Shown in pieces: positions 55,100-64,000 of a stretch of DNA of 64,000 nucleotides (position 1 is the first letter of the stretch; each line of letters starts with the position of its first letter). The position numbers and the translations under genes are program-made. The stretch is from an uncultured Pseudomonadota bacterium (GTDB lineage Bacteria > Myxococcota_A > Bradymonadia > Bradymonadales > GCA-2716585): assembly GCA_937123825.1 (NCBI GenBank), contig CAKZKQ010000782.1, positions 21,325-85,324 of the forward strand. The letters run 5' to 3'. The notes beneath the pieces are model-generated. The model was given only the letters and a program-made list of their open reading frames with translations. It had not been told where the DNA came from and made no database searches.

Positions 55100-56644
55100 A
55101 TGACCAAAACCCAACCGACAGTCATCATCAGCGCCTGCCCCAACTACGACAGCGGCCGAATCCGGCGGATCCTGCGCGAGGGCATGGAGATGTTGGACCT
55201 GCGGCCCTTTGGGCGCACGCTGGTCAAGCCCAACGTGGTGGCCTCTGGCGATCAGTTCCCCAACGCGTACACGCGCCCGGAGTTCATCGAGGGCATGTTG
55301 ATGGCGCTCAAGGATCGGGCTGAGGGGGGTCTGGAGGAGTTGGCGGTGGGCGAGCGCTGTGGGATCACCATGCCCACACGGTACGCTTTTAAGAACGCCA
55401 ACTATTATCCCATGTTCAAGCGCGTGGGGGACGTGGTGGCGTACCACTTTGATGAAGAGCCGCAGCGCGAGGTGCCCATGTACCACCCCGAGCGCCTGCG
55501 CGACGCCCACTTCATCCCCGAGCCGGTCGTCAAGGCGGACTTCTTTGTCAACTGCCCCAAGTTCAAGGCCCACCCCTGGACCACGGTCACCTTCTCGATG
55601 AAAAACTACATCGGGATCCAGGATGACCGTCACCGGCTCATCGACCACGACCACAAGCTCGACGAGAAGGTCGCCGACTTGCAGTACGTGGTGCAGCCAC
55701 AGTTCATCGCCATTGACGCCATCACCGCCGGTGAGGGCCGGATGCTCACCCCGATCCCCTTTGACATGGGGTTGGTGATCATGGGCAACAACCAGGTGGC
55801 CTTTGACGCGGTCTGCTGCCGAATCATCGGTCTGGACCCCCGCGAGGTGCCCCACATCCGCCTTGCCCACGAGCGCGGCTTTGGCCCGCTGGACCTGGAC
55901 GAGATCAAGGTCATCGGCGATGTCAGCTACGAGCAGGCCTGTGAAAAGGCCAAGGGCTTCCGCACCGGGCTGATTCGCGTCGAAGAGTACTTTGAGGGCA
56001 CCAACATCCGCGCCTACGCGGGTCCCCCTCCCGGCGGCAAGGACGACGATTACTGCTGGGGCGGCTGCCCGGGGGCGATGGAAGAGGCCATTGAGATCTT
56101 GCGGCTCTTTGACAAGCAAACCGACGAGAAGATGCCCGTCACCCACATCGTCTTTGGCAACTACGACGGGGAGATCCCGGCCAAAGAGGGGGAGAAGGTG
56201 GTCTTTATTGGCGACTGCGCCCAGTTCAAAGGCCAGCTTGCAGGCAAAGAGGTTCACATTGAGAGCCAGTACACCGACCGCTCCCAAAAGAACCCGCACC
56301 ACGCGCGCCACTCCGACATTTTCAGCAAGATGGTCAAGACCACCACGCAGATGACCCGCGCCAAGCTTGGCAAGCAAGACGTCATCCGCATGGGCGGCTG
56401 CCCGGTCAGCGTGGCTGAGCAGGCGCTGGCGCTGGTGGAGCTGGGAGGCCTGAAGAACCCCTACCTGGACCCGGCCAACATGGTCAACTTCACCAGCAGC
56501 TACTTCAGCTGGCGCACCCACCAACTCATGCGCCGCCTCAAGGGCCAGCCCTACCAGATCACCGGCCCGGTCAAGCGCGGCGCCGCCCGACCCGACCAGA
56601 ACCTCCCGCCCGAGGGCGCCGACACCGCTCTGGAAGCCAAGTGA
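55100..56644 (+). CDS. DUF362-domain protein
   Basis: 514 aa. TVIISACPNYDSGRIRRILR then GRTLVKPNVVASGDQFPNAY and VVKADFFVNCPKFKAHPWTT match the DUF362 pattern (KPN motif, NxPKxKxH motif). Members often carry ferredoxin clusters; the C-terminal CWGGCPGA and GGCPVSVAEQALALVE cysteines may fit that but a 4Fe-4S set is not clear. Function unknown. Its stop overlaps the GTG of the methyltransferase gene (GTGA at 56641), so it heads a three-gene operon. Confidence 0.88.
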   Translation: MTKTQPTVIISACPNYDSGRIRRILREGMEMLDLRPFGRTLVKPNVVASGDQFPNAYTRPEFIEGMLMALKDRAEGGLEELAVGERCGITMPTRYAFKNANYYPMFKRVGDVVAYHFDEEPQREVPMYHPERLRDAHFIPEPVVKADFFVNCPKFKAHPWTTVTFSMKNYIGIQDDRHRLIDHDHKLDEKVADLQYVVQPQFIAIDAITAGEGRMLTPIPFDMGLVIMGNNQVAFDAVCCRIIGLDPREVPHIRLAHERGFGPLDLDEIKVIGDVSYEQACEKAKGFRTGLIRVEEYFEGTNIRAYAGPPPGGKDDDYCWGGCPGAMEEAIEILRLFDKQTDEKMPVTHIVFGNYDGEIPAKEGEKVVFIGDCAQFKGQLAGKEVHIESQYTDRSQKNPHHARHSDIFSKMVKTTTQMTRAKLGKQDVIRMGGCPVSVAEQALALVELGGLKNPYLDPANMVNFTSSYFSWRTHQLMRRLKGQPYQITGPVKRGAARPDQNLPPEGADTALEAK

Positions 56645-57564
56645 ACGACCCCGGCCCGGAGATCTCCGACCTCATCGTCGACTTTGACCCCGTCACCCTG
56701 GAGCGCCTGCCCGTCAAGCGCGACGAGGTCGCCCAGACCTTTGAAACCAGGGGCAACCGGCGCGCCGCCCGGATCGTGCGCGCCATGGACACGCTCCCAG
56801 ATGGCACGCTCGACCCCGACGCCGTGGACGCCCTCATGCTGCGCGTCCACAGCGAAATCCAGCGCCTGTCCGAAGAGTTCCTCCAAGGACACCGCGCGCT
56901 GGCCCTTGTCAGGCTCCTCATCAACACTTTGCGCGACATGGGCCAGCCCGGCCCCTACCGCGTGGTTGATGTCGGCTGCGGTCCGGGCTACATGCTGCGC
57001 TGGCTGGCGGCCAACGCCAACCTTGGCGACGACGTCCAATGGGTCGGCGCCGACTACCACGTGGCCCTCATTGAGCGCGCGCGCCTTTTGGCCCGCGCCG
57101 AAGGTCTCCCATGCCAGTTTGAGGTCACCAACGCCTTCAACATGACCCAACCGGCCACGATCTACATGTCCGTGGGCGTCATCCATCACTTTCGGGGCGC
57201 GGGGTTGGAGTCCTTCTTTGCCCAGCAGAACCAGCCTGGCACCTGGGCCTTTGCCCACTTTGACATCCTCCAGTCCTGGCTGGCCCCGCTGGGCGCCTGG
57301 CTCTTTCACCAAAGCCGCATGCGCGAACCGCTGGCGCGTCACGACGGCGTCATGTCGGCCCGGCGCGCCCACCCCAGCGACGTGCTCAAGGACGCCGCCA
57401 CGCGCGCCGCCACCGACATGCGCGTCAGCTTCTTTGACGAAGACCGCAGCGCCCTGCCCATCCTGAAGGTCATGCACGCCGTCGTGGGGGTCAAACCGGC
57501 CCTCTGCGACGCCCTGGCCCAAAGCAAGGACCCTGCCCGCTTGCGCCTGGAGCCCTTCTCATGA
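56641..57564 (+). CDS. Class I SAM-dependent methyltransferase
   Basis: 307 aa, GTG start overlapping the DUF362 stop by 4 nt. The SAM-binding core is clear: motif I VVDVGCGPGYMLRWLAANAN, acidic loop residue in VQWVGADYHVALIERARLLA, and a post-motif ATIYMSVGVIHHFR. N-terminal about 100 residues are helical and specific. The substrate is unknown; coupling to DUF362 and to a membrane protein suggests a common pathway. The stop overlaps the next gene (ATGA at 57561). Confidence 0.88.
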   Translation: MNDPGPEISDLIVDFDPVTLERLPVKRDEVAQTFETRGNRRAARIVRAMDTLPDGTLDPDAVDALMLRVHSEIQRLSEEFLQGHRALALVRLLINTLRDMGQPGPYRVVDVGCGPGYMLRWLAANANLGDDVQWVGADYHVALIERARLLARAEGLPCQFEVTNAFNMTQPATIYMSVGVIHHFRGAGLESFFAQQNQPGTWAFAHFDILQSWLAPLGAWLFHQSRMREPLARHDGVMSARRAHPSDVLKDAATRAATDMRVSFFDEDRSALPILKVMHAVVGVKPALCDALAQSKDPARLRLEPFS

Positions 57565-58100
57565 TCCCCGCCGCGCTGATCATCCTGGCCACCCTGGACG
57601 GGCTCTTTGCGGGCTTTCGGGACGCCGCCGGGCGCAACCCGCTGCTGAGCAAACGGCGCTACTACACGCGCGCCATGATCAAAGGCGCGCTGGCAGGCCT
57701 CGGGGCCTCGGCGCTCATCGCCGCCCCCGTCCTGACCATGCTCATGCTCAGCGACCAGCCCCAAACCCTCTACCAAGAACTGCTCCAGGCCGGACAAGCC
57801 ATGGCCACCGTCTACGGCGCCTACGGTTCATTGGCGCTCGGCGCGCTCTGCGTCTACGCCATCCCACGGGCCGAGATCAGCTCCCTGGCCACCGTGCTCA
57901 TCCTGGGGCCGTTCACCTTCCTGCGCGTGCCCGTCATCGCCCTGGGCGCCGCCGCTGGCCTTTGGGCCTGCCCTTCGCTGCCCGGGGCTCTCTTTGTGAC
58001 CACCGCAGCCGTCGTCATGGCCTCCCTGGGGCCCCTCTTCAACCGGATCAACCTCAGCCCTCGCAATCTGGACGCACAACTCAAAGCCGAAGGCCTTTAA
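57561..58100 (+). CDS. Small multi-pass membrane protein, unknown
   Basis: 179 aa; ATG overlaps the methyltransferase stop by 4 nt. Four hydrophobic segments: PAALIILATLDGLFAGF, GLGASALIAAPVLTMLML, AYGSLALGALCVYAI and VIALGAAAGLWACPSLPG with a following one. A basic loop GRNPLLSKRRYYTR joins the first two. No family recognised; it probably works with the DUF362 and methyltransferase products. Confidence 0.82.
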   Translation: MIPAALIILATLDGLFAGFRDAAGRNPLLSKRRYYTRAMIKGALAGLGASALIAAPVLTMLMLSDQPQTLYQELLQAGQAMATVYGAYGSLALGALCVYAIPRAEISSLATVLILGPFTFLRVPVIALGAAAGLWACPSLPGALFVTTAAVVMASLGPLFNRINLSPRNLDAQLKAEGL

Positions 58101-58236
58101 ACCATCGCTTCTGGCTCAACAAGATCGCAGTCAGCGCGGTGCTTTGGTGTGGGATCGATTTCGGTTAGGGTGATGGCGTTTTGACTCTCAGGACCGATTT
58201 GAAACGGTGACCTAAGACCAACAAGGGGATGAGATT

Positions 58237-61218
58237 ATGACCACACGAATCTGGCGACGCGGCGCACTGCTGGCGTTGTTGGTGTTGGCGCTCAGCGCGG
58301 TGACGGCCTGCGGTGACGACGACAACAACAACAATGACACGGGCAACAACGCGGCCAACAACGACACCAACAACGAACCCAACAACGACGAGAACAACGA
58401 GCCCAACAACGACGTCAACAACGACGGCCCCACCGGCGAGTATGCCGACGCCAAGGCCACCGAGATCGACGAAGAGTTGCCCCTTGAGGGACTTTCGGCG
58501 CCGGTGCACGTCACCTTTGACGAATTTGGCATCCCCCACATCCTGGCCGAGTCGCTGATCGACGCCGTCACCGTGCAGGGCTATCTCCACGCGCGCGACC
58601 GTCTGGCTCAAATGGAGTTGATCCGGCGCACGGTCAACGGCGAGGTGGCCGAAGTGGCCGGGGCGCTGGATCCTGGGACGCTGAACGATGACCTTTTTCA
58701 GCGCATGGTTGGCTTTAAGCGCATGGGCAAGCTGATTTATGACAGCCTGCCCGACGGCGGCCGCGACAAGCGCGTGATCGAGGCTTACAGCGCGGGCATC
58801 AACCAGTATTACGCCAAAGTCCGCGACGGCGACGAGCGCATCCCCAACGAGGTCCTGCTCCTGGTCACGCCCAGCCGCATTCGGGACTGGTCGCCGGTGG
58901 ACAGCCTGGCGTTGGTGCGCTTCCAGCAGTATCTGCTCTCGTTTGATTCCTTCCGCGAGATCCGCCTCACGCGCGGCTTTGAGTCCGCCCGGCAGACCTT
59001 CAGCGCCGATGCCGAAGACCCCGCGCTGGCGGCCCGAGAAGGGATTTTCTACGATCTGCACCGCTTTGCGCCCGCCGATCCCTTCTTCATCAACCCGGGC
59101 TTCACCGCCGACCGCGATGACAGCAAGTCGGATGAGCTTGGCGTCGGGGGCTTGCTCGACAACAAGCGCCCGCACCCCAAACTCAACACGCTGGCCAACG
59201 CCGAGCGGGTCTTTGGGCCGCGCCAGAGCGAGATTTACCAGCGCATCGCCCCCTTGCGCAAAGGCGCCAGCAACTCCTGGGCCGTGGCCGGGGCGCTGAC
59301 CGACACGGGCAACGCCATGTTGGCCAACGACCCCCACCTGGCGCTGGACAGCCCCACGCTCTTCTACGAAACCCACCTGGTGGTGGAGCCCGGCGAGGGC
59401 GCCGACCCCGAAGAACAACCCCTCAACGCCTTTGGACAGCAGTTCCCGGGGCTGCCCGGCCTGCTCCTTGGCCACAACGACAAGCTGGCCTGGGCGCTGA
59501 CCACCGCCAGCTACGACTACACCGACGCCTACCTGGAGACCCTGGTCCAGCGCGAGGGCGAAGAGTTCCCCCGCGTCCTGCACAACGGCGAAGAAGTCGA
59601 GCTTGAAGTCGTCGAAGAGGAGATCATCGTCGCCACCGGCATCGGCTCACCGCCCGAGACCATCACCGTGCGCATCCCCATCGTGCCCCACCGCAACGGC
59701 CCCATGGTGATGGACATCAGCGACGGTCAGATGACGTTGCCCGAGGGCGACGAGGCACTGAGCCTGGCCTGGCGCGGCTTTGAGGCCAGCAACGAGTTGG
59801 CGGCGCTGATCGACGTGCTCTACGCCGACAACGTCCAGGAGGCCGACAAGGCCCTGGACAACTGGGTCATCGGCTCCCAAAACTGGCTCTTCGCCGACAT
59901 CGAGGGCAACCTCCTCATCACCGGCAAGAGCTACATCCCCAAGCGGCCCGCCGAGGCCATGACCTTTGACCAGGACGACAACCCCGACGGCACCGCACCC
60001 TGGTTTGTCCTCTCGGGCACCGGCGAGCACGACTGGGAGGGCTCTCTGACCCCCGAGCAGGTGCCCCACGAGGTCAACCCCGACCGCAACTTCGTCGTCA
60101 CCGCCAACAACGACCAGACCGGCACCACCGCCGACAACAACCCCTTCAACGACCCGCACCCCTACATCGGGTACGACTACGACCTGGGGTACCGCGCCGG
60201 TCGCATCGAGCGGCTGGTCACCAACGCCGACGACAACCGCGACGGTCAGATCACCTTTGACGACATGGTCCGCTACCAGGGCGACACCTACAGCGACTAC
60301 GGCGAAGTCATCACGCCCTTCCTGATCGCCGCCGCCGAGCGCGCGCTCGAAGAGTACGACGCGCCCGACACGCACCCGGACCTGGCCCCCGTGCTGGCCG
60401 AACACCCCGAAGGCCGCGCCAGCCTCCAGCAGGCCCGCGACATGCTGGCCGGGTGGAACTTTGAGGCCTCCAACGGCCTCTTTGGCGAACCCACCGAAGC
60501 CGAAAAAGAGCAGTCTCGCGCCACCAGCGTCTTCAACTTCTGGCAGACCGCCACCATCCGTCAGGCCTTCTTTGACGAGCTGCGCGCCGCCGAGGGCTTT
60601 GGCCCCACCAGCCAGCAGCTCTCCAAAGGCCTGGTCTTCCTGCTGACCACCCCCGAGCAGACCCGCACCCTCGACCCCGGCACCGGCCAGAGCATCATCT
60701 GGGACAACCTGGAGACGCCCGACGTTCAGGAGAGCCGCGACGCGCTCATCCTCCTGGCCTTCTTTGAGGCGCTGGAGCAGTTGGAGCAGGCCTTTGGCTC
60801 GGACGATCCCGCCGACTGGATCTGGGGACAGGTCCACACGCGCCGCTTTGCCAGCATCATCCCCTCGCTGGCCCCCGAGGTCCCCCACCCCTTCACCATC
60901 CCGCAGCCCGCCGAGGGTCAGCCCGCCGGCGGCTTCCCCATGGACGGCGACAACTACAACGTCGATGTCTGCAACGGCGGCATCACCGACTACCGCTACA
61001 GCTGCACCGGCGGCGCCACCATGCGCATGATCGTCGAGCTTGACCCCAACGGCATCAAGGCCTACAACGCCATCCCCGGTGGTCAGGTCTGGGATTCGCG
61101 CAGTGACCACTTCCGGGATCAGCTTGAGTTGTGGCTCAACAACGAGCGCCACCTCAACCGCGTCACCCCGGCGCAAGTCTCCGAGGCCGTCAACTCCCAC
61201 AGCCTCTTCACACCCTGA
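58237..61218 (+). CDS. Penicillin-acylase-family lipoprotein (Ntn hydrolase)
   Basis: 993 aa. Signal peptide with lipobox VTAC, then an Asn/Asp linker about 55 residues long (TGNNAANNDTNNEPNNDENN). The alpha-subunit start is PVHVTFDEFGIPHILAESLI and QGYLHARDRLAQMELIRRTV. The catalytic Ser is S345 in KGASNSWAVAG, the N-terminal nucleophile exposed after self-cleavage. LANDPHLALDSPTLFYE and GLPGLLLGHNDKLAWALTTA are further family motifs. It should cleave an amide bond: an acyl-homoserine lactone, beta-lactam or another N-acyl compound outside the cell. It is a single gene. The DNA encoding the linker is a tandem AAC-rich repeat (about 58320-58435). Confidence 0.92.
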   Translation: MTTRIWRRGALLALLVLALSAVTACGDDDNNNNDTGNNAANNDTNNEPNNDENNEPNNDVNNDGPTGEYADAKATEIDEELPLEGLSAPVHVTFDEFGIPHILAESLIDAVTVQGYLHARDRLAQMELIRRTVNGEVAEVAGALDPGTLNDDLFQRMVGFKRMGKLIYDSLPDGGRDKRVIEAYSAGINQYYAKVRDGDERIPNEVLLLVTPSRIRDWSPVDSLALVRFQQYLLSFDSFREIRLTRGFESARQTFSADAEDPALAAREGIFYDLHRFAPADPFFINPGFTADRDDSKSDELGVGGLLDNKRPHPKLNTLANAERVFGPRQSEIYQRIAPLRKGASNSWAVAGALTDTGNAMLANDPHLALDSPTLFYETHLVVEPGEGADPEEQPLNAFGQQFPGLPGLLLGHNDKLAWALTTASYDYTDAYLETLVQREGEEFPRVLHNGEEVELEVVEEEIIVATGIGSPPETITVRIPIVPHRNGPMVMDISDGQMTLPEGDEALSLAWRGFEASNELAALIDVLYADNVQEADKALDNWVIGSQNWLFADIEGNLLITGKSYIPKRPAEAMTFDQDDNPDGTAPWFVLSGTGEHDWEGSLTPEQVPHEVNPDRNFVVTANNDQTGTTADNNPFNDPHPYIGYDYDLGYRAGRIERLVTNADDNRDGQITFDDMVRYQGDTYSDYGEVITPFLIAAAERALEEYDAPDTHPDLAPVLAEHPEGRASLQQARDMLAGWNFEASNGLFGEPTEAEKEQSRATSVFNFWQTATIRQAFFDELRAAEGFGPTSQQLSKGLVFLLTTPEQTRTLDPGTGQSIIWDNLETPDVQESRDALILLAFFEALEQLEQAFGSDDPADWIWGQVHTRRFASIIPSLAPEVPHPFTIPQPAEGQPAGGFPMDGDNYNVDVCNGGITDYRYSCTGGATMRMIVELDPNGIKAYNAIPGGQVWDSRSDHFRDQLELWLNNERHLNRVTPAQVSEAVNSHSLFTP

Positions 61219-61328
61219 GCAGCCCTCCCCCTTAAGAGGCCTCCCAGCGCGGCGCAGCTTGACCCACCCCGGCGTCAACACCAGCCGCCACGGCCTCCAC
61301 CGCGGCTGCCAGCGCTTTTGGAGCCGCC

Positions 61329-62228
61329 ATGAAACGCTCAGCCCAGGACATCGCCGCCATCATCGAGCAAAACCGCCTTTCCTGGAACGCCGTCATCGAG
61401 GCCCACAACAGCCACAAAGGCAACCAGGGCATCTGGCTCAAGAACGGCGGCCACACCCTCTTCCCCGAGGAGTTGATGCTCCTTGGCGACCTGGAGGGCA
61501 AGTCGCTGCTGCACCTGCTGTGCAACTGCGGCCAGGACACGCTCTCGCTGGCCCGGATGGGCGCCGAAGTCACCGGCGTCGACATCAGCGACGAGGCCAT
61601 CAAAGTGGCCCGCGAGCTGAGCCAGACCAGCCAGATTCCCGCCCAGTTCTTCCGCGCCAACGTCTACGAGTGGCTCCAGCAGCCGCCCTACGGCCCCTTT
61701 GACGTCGTCTTCATGTCCTACGGCGTCCTCTACTGGCTGCCCGACCTTAAATCGCTCTTCAAAAACATCCGCGGCATCCTCAACCCCGGCGGCAAGGTGG
61801 TCTTTGTCGACTTCCACCCGGTCTTCTGGCTCTTTGACGACAACTGGAAGCTGGCCTACCCCTACACCTCGGCCGGTGAAGACCTCCTGGACGAAGAAGG
61901 GATCGGCGACTACGTCGGCATGTCCGGCGAAGCGCTCGTTCCATGGGGCTTTGAAGAAGGCATCAAAGACTTCAACAACCCCCAACACGCCCACGGGTTC
62001 CTCTGGGGCATGGCCGACATCATCGGCGCCATGCTCGAAGCCGGACTCCAACTGGAAGTCTTTGAAGAATACCCCTACAGCAACGGCTTCAACCCCCGGC
62101 CCGACATCATGCACGTCGACGCCGACCGCCGCTGCTGGCTCCCCAAAGACATGCCAAGCATTCCCCTCATGTTCGCCCTCCGCGCCAGTTTGGGACGGCC
62201 CATCGCCACAGGTTTGGGACGGCCCTGA
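61329..62228 (+). CDS. Class I SAM-dependent methyltransferase
   Basis: 299 aa. Motif I region GKSLLHLLCNCGQDTLSLAR (LLCNCGQ replaces the usual GxGxG), acidic VTGVDISDEAIKVARELSQT, and PFDVVFMSYGVLYWLPDLKS. The substrate is not inferable. The last residues (LGRPIATGLGRP) come from a tandem GTTTGGGACGGCC that belongs to the repeat beginning at about 62216. The C-terminus may thus have been altered by repeat insertion. Confidence 0.86.
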   Translation: MKRSAQDIAAIIEQNRLSWNAVIEAHNSHKGNQGIWLKNGGHTLFPEELMLLGDLEGKSLLHLLCNCGQDTLSLARMGAEVTGVDISDEAIKVARELSQTSQIPAQFFRANVYEWLQQPPYGPFDVVFMSYGVLYWLPDLKSLFKNIRGILNPGGKVVFVDFHPVFWLFDDNWKLAYPYTSAGEDLLDEEGIGDYVGMSGEALVPWGFEEGIKDFNNPQHAHGFLWGMADIIGAMLEAGLQLEVFEEYPYSNGFNPRPDIMHVDADRRCWLPKDMPSIPLMFALRASLGRPIATGLGRP

Positions 62229-62400
62229 TGGCGTCAGACACCACAGAACTCGCTTGCAATAGCGCTGCTATGGCTGCGCTCGTCCTGAGGCGTCTGACAT
62301 CCATCATTGCTCGCCCCAAACCTGTGGCTTTCTCTCTTCTTTTTTGAAGTGCTTGGGTTTGTGTTGGGCCTGTGGCGGCTTGGTGGCCTGTGGGTCATCG
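62216..62400 (+). repeat. Dispersed gene-end repeat, copy A
   Basis: GGGACGGCCCTGATGGCGTC starts here and in the copy at 63661; similarity runs about 100 bp through the CCATCATTGCTCGCCCC core (62301-62317). It continues with a 3' part matching, in reverse, the end of the window (63900-64000). It overlaps the methyltransferase stop. The interval to 62736 holds no supported gene; open frames there overlap the repeat. Confidence 0.75.
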
Positions 62401-62736
62401 TTGAGTGATTCGGCGTCTGCCATCCGTGGCTGCTTGCATGAGGCCAAACATTCATCGCAGCTTTGAGTGAGAAGCCTGCCCAGTGTGCAATCTGCCCCCT
62501 TGGGGACAAGCACGGCCTTCTCCGAGGCCTCTCTTTGTTTGGACTGCACACTTTGCGTCTCTGTGCGAAACCCGTGCGTCTTGTGGCGAAGGCCTTGCGC
62601 AAGCCCCCCACAGGCGTGCAAAATGTGCGGGCAAACCACGGCGTCGATCCCGCTCCAACCGGGCTTTAAATCCGGCATGGAGTGTGCTCAGGGATAGCAC
62701 CGACACAAACTTTCAAGACCGCATCAAGGAGGACTC

Positions 62737-63660
62737 ATGACCACAAACGCCCATACCCCCAAACGCCTCCTCGTCGGTCTGGCGCTGCCGCACCACGCCG
62801 CCGACCCCGATGCCAGCTTCAGCAAGCACGACCACCAGCTCATCGAGCAGGTCATCTGGTACGCTTCCCACGCCGGGGCCGAGTTGACCTTCGCCCACGT
62901 CCTGACCAATGACAGCCAGGAAGTCCGCGACGCGCTGCGCGAGTGCTGCACCAACGCCCTGGGCCAAGCCGTCCAGATGGCCACCAACAAGGGCATCACC
63001 GCCCACACCGCCGTGCTTGAAGGCATATCCTGGCGCCAACTCATCCTGGCCGCCCTGAACAACAACCACGACATGATCGCCGTCAGCCCCAACACCCAGG
63101 GTCCCCGGTCGCTCATGGACCGCCTCTTCCACGGCAGCACCGCCCGGCGCCTGCTGCGCAACTGCCCTGTGCCGGTCTGGATCGCCACCCCCGCCACGCG
63201 CCTGCCGCTGCAAAAGATCCTCGTCCCGGTGGACTTCTCGGACGTCAGCGCCGACACCGTCGCCCTGGCCACCGCCCTGGCCGACTCCACCGGCGCCCAG
63301 CCCATCGCCCTGCACTGCCCCCAATACCCCGGCGACGTCGTCGCGCGCCGCTCCGTAGACGCCCACGAAGCCATGGTCGCCTACCACGCCGAGGTCCACC
63401 AACGCATCGACGCCTCCTTCGACAAGCTTCTTGGCGACCAACGCCAACGCTGGAAGACCTTCATCAACGACGACGACATCTACCAAGCCCTGCCCCGGCT
63501 CGTCTCCGCCCAAAACATCGACCTGGTCGTCATGGGCTCCGTCGCCCGCACCGGCCTGGCCGGCTTCATCATGGGCAACACCGCCGAAAAAATCCTCAAC
63601 AACCTCGAAGCCGCCGCCTGGGTCATCAAGCCCAAAGGCTGGCAATCTCCTATACAATAG
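62737..63660 (+). CDS. Universal stress protein with two UspA domains
   Basis: 307 aa, ATG preceded by AAGGAGG. Two UspA-like halves. The first is KRLLVGLALPHHAADPDASF to about residue 150 with GPRSLMDRLFHGSTARRLLR, a glycine-serine nucleotide-loop motif; the second starts PLQKILVPVDFSDVSADTVA and ends VVMGSVARTGLAGFIMGNTA, matching the UspA ATP-binding GxxGx9G(S/N/T) pattern. It is probably a nucleotide-binding stress-adaptation factor. Monocistronic; its stop abuts the repeat at 63661. Confidence 0.92.
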   Translation: MTTNAHTPKRLLVGLALPHHAADPDASFSKHDHQLIEQVIWYASHAGAELTFAHVLTNDSQEVRDALRECCTNALGQAVQMATNKGITAHTAVLEGISWRQLILAALNNNHDMIAVSPNTQGPRSLMDRLFHGSTARRLLRNCPVPVWIATPATRLPLQKILVPVDFSDVSADTVALATALADSTGAQPIALHCPQYPGDVVARRSVDAHEAMVAYHAEVHQRIDASFDKLLGDQRQRWKTFINDDDIYQALPRLVSAQNIDLVVMGSVARTGLAGFIMGNTAEKILNNLEAAAWVIKPKGWQSPIQ

Positions 63661-63764
63661 GGGACGGCCCTGATGGCGTCAGGAGCCACAGAACTCGCTT
63701 GCGGTAGCGCTGCTACAGCTGCGCTCGTCCTGAGGCCCCTGCCATCCATCATTGCTCGCCCCTC
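63661..63764 (+). repeat. Dispersed gene-end repeat, copy B
   Basis: Begins at the base after the UspA stop and matches copy A (62216 onward) with few differences up to CCATCATTGCTCGCCCC (63746-63762). Confidence 0.75.
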
Positions 63765-63899
63765 GGGCGGCTGGGTTTTGGTTTTGAGTGATGTGGTTTG
63801 GGATGCGGCTTGATGGCTTTTGGTAGAACTGCCGCCTTACTCCGATACTCAAAAGCACAGGTGGACCGTGGGTTTGGGGCAAGCGACAACAGACAACTG

Positions 63900-64000
63900 G
63901 CGCCGATGTGCATAGGCCGCCAAGCCGCCAACGACCTCACGCAAAACCAAACAATTCAAAAAGAAAAAGAGAGAAGAAGCCACATGTTTGGGGCGAGCAA
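63900..64000 (-). repeat. Dispersed gene-end repeat, inverted partial copy C
   Basis: Read on the minus strand, 64000-63900 begins TTGCTCGCCCCAAACATGTG and follows copy A from TTGCTCGCCCC for about 90 bases (GTGGCTT...GGCGGCTTGG.GGCC). It continues past the window end. Copies B and C thus face each other across 63765-63899, which holds no gene. Confidence 0.65.

Noticed and set aside
62304..62678. Minus-strand frame of 124 codons after the methyltransferase
   Set aside because: Mostly inside the dispersed repeat. The ending recurs in other copies because the DNA does, so coding status is unproved.

Overview
The window is GC-rich, densely packed chromosomal DNA from a predatory or social 'delta-type' bacterium, most likely Myxococcota or Bradymonadota. 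This is inference from content: lipoproteins whose cysteine is followed by Asn/Asp-rich or acidic linkers, three Hanks-type Ser/Thr kinases (one fused to an FGE/SUMF1 domain), a DUF1592/DUF1552 pair, thrombospondin-type-3 repeats and a myxobacterial-style (Mx162-like) retron. I saw no rRNA, tRNA, CRISPR array, phage gene or intact transposase.

Layout. 1-8.6 kb: a truncated TetR regulator, a TPR protein, a kinase/SUMF1 fusion, then a minus-strand phoB-phoR-phoU-amidohydrolase operon. 8.7-18.8 kb: a PHP-like metallohydrolase lipoprotein, a small Cys-rich lipoprotein, a Ser/Thr kinase, a voltage-gated-type K+ channel translationally coupled to another Ser/Thr kinase, an ECF-like sigma factor and a HEAT-repeat protein. 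18.9-26.8 kb: a GAF protein and a DUF58 - (possible mini-ORF) - transglutaminase - MoxR - TPR operon. 27-33.6 kb: mtnC, an EP-repeat membrane protein coupled to a pentapeptide/TSP3 lipoprotein, a metallophosphoesterase, and mobA coupled to a GroES-like gene.

34.0-41.1 kb is the standout: a complete retron on the minus strand. A WGR/ARM-HEAT repeat protein and a winged-helix/SWIM zinc-finger protein overlap by one base. They are followed by an unannotated msr-msd RNA locus (30-bp a1/a2 inverted repeat, 23-bp msd stem) and a reverse transcriptase with the retron NAxxH, YADD and VTG motifs. The gene content (RT + ARM + WHSWIM) matches what I recall as retron type XIII, a candidate anti-phage system.

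41-50.5 kb: an MFS transporter, an unknown zinc-ribbon protein, and a three-gene overlapping operon of an internally duplicated lipoprotein, a DUF1592 c-type-heme protein and a Tat-exported DUF1552 protein. 50.8-54.7 kb: a divergent metallo-beta-lactamase-fold hydrolase/LysR pair, a cluster of foldback elements, and an unusual acidic protein with seven four-cysteine repeats. 55-63.7 kb: a DUF362-methyltransferase-membrane protein operon, a penicillin-acylase lipoprotein, a second methyltransferase and a two-domain universal stress protein. The right end is full of dispersed repeats.

Genes are tightly packed with many ATGA, GTGA or TGATG overlaps, implying translational coupling. Several repeat families (foldback elements around 155 bp, a 50-bp palindrome and a ~100-bp repeat at gene ends) occupy most of the longer intergenic stretches.
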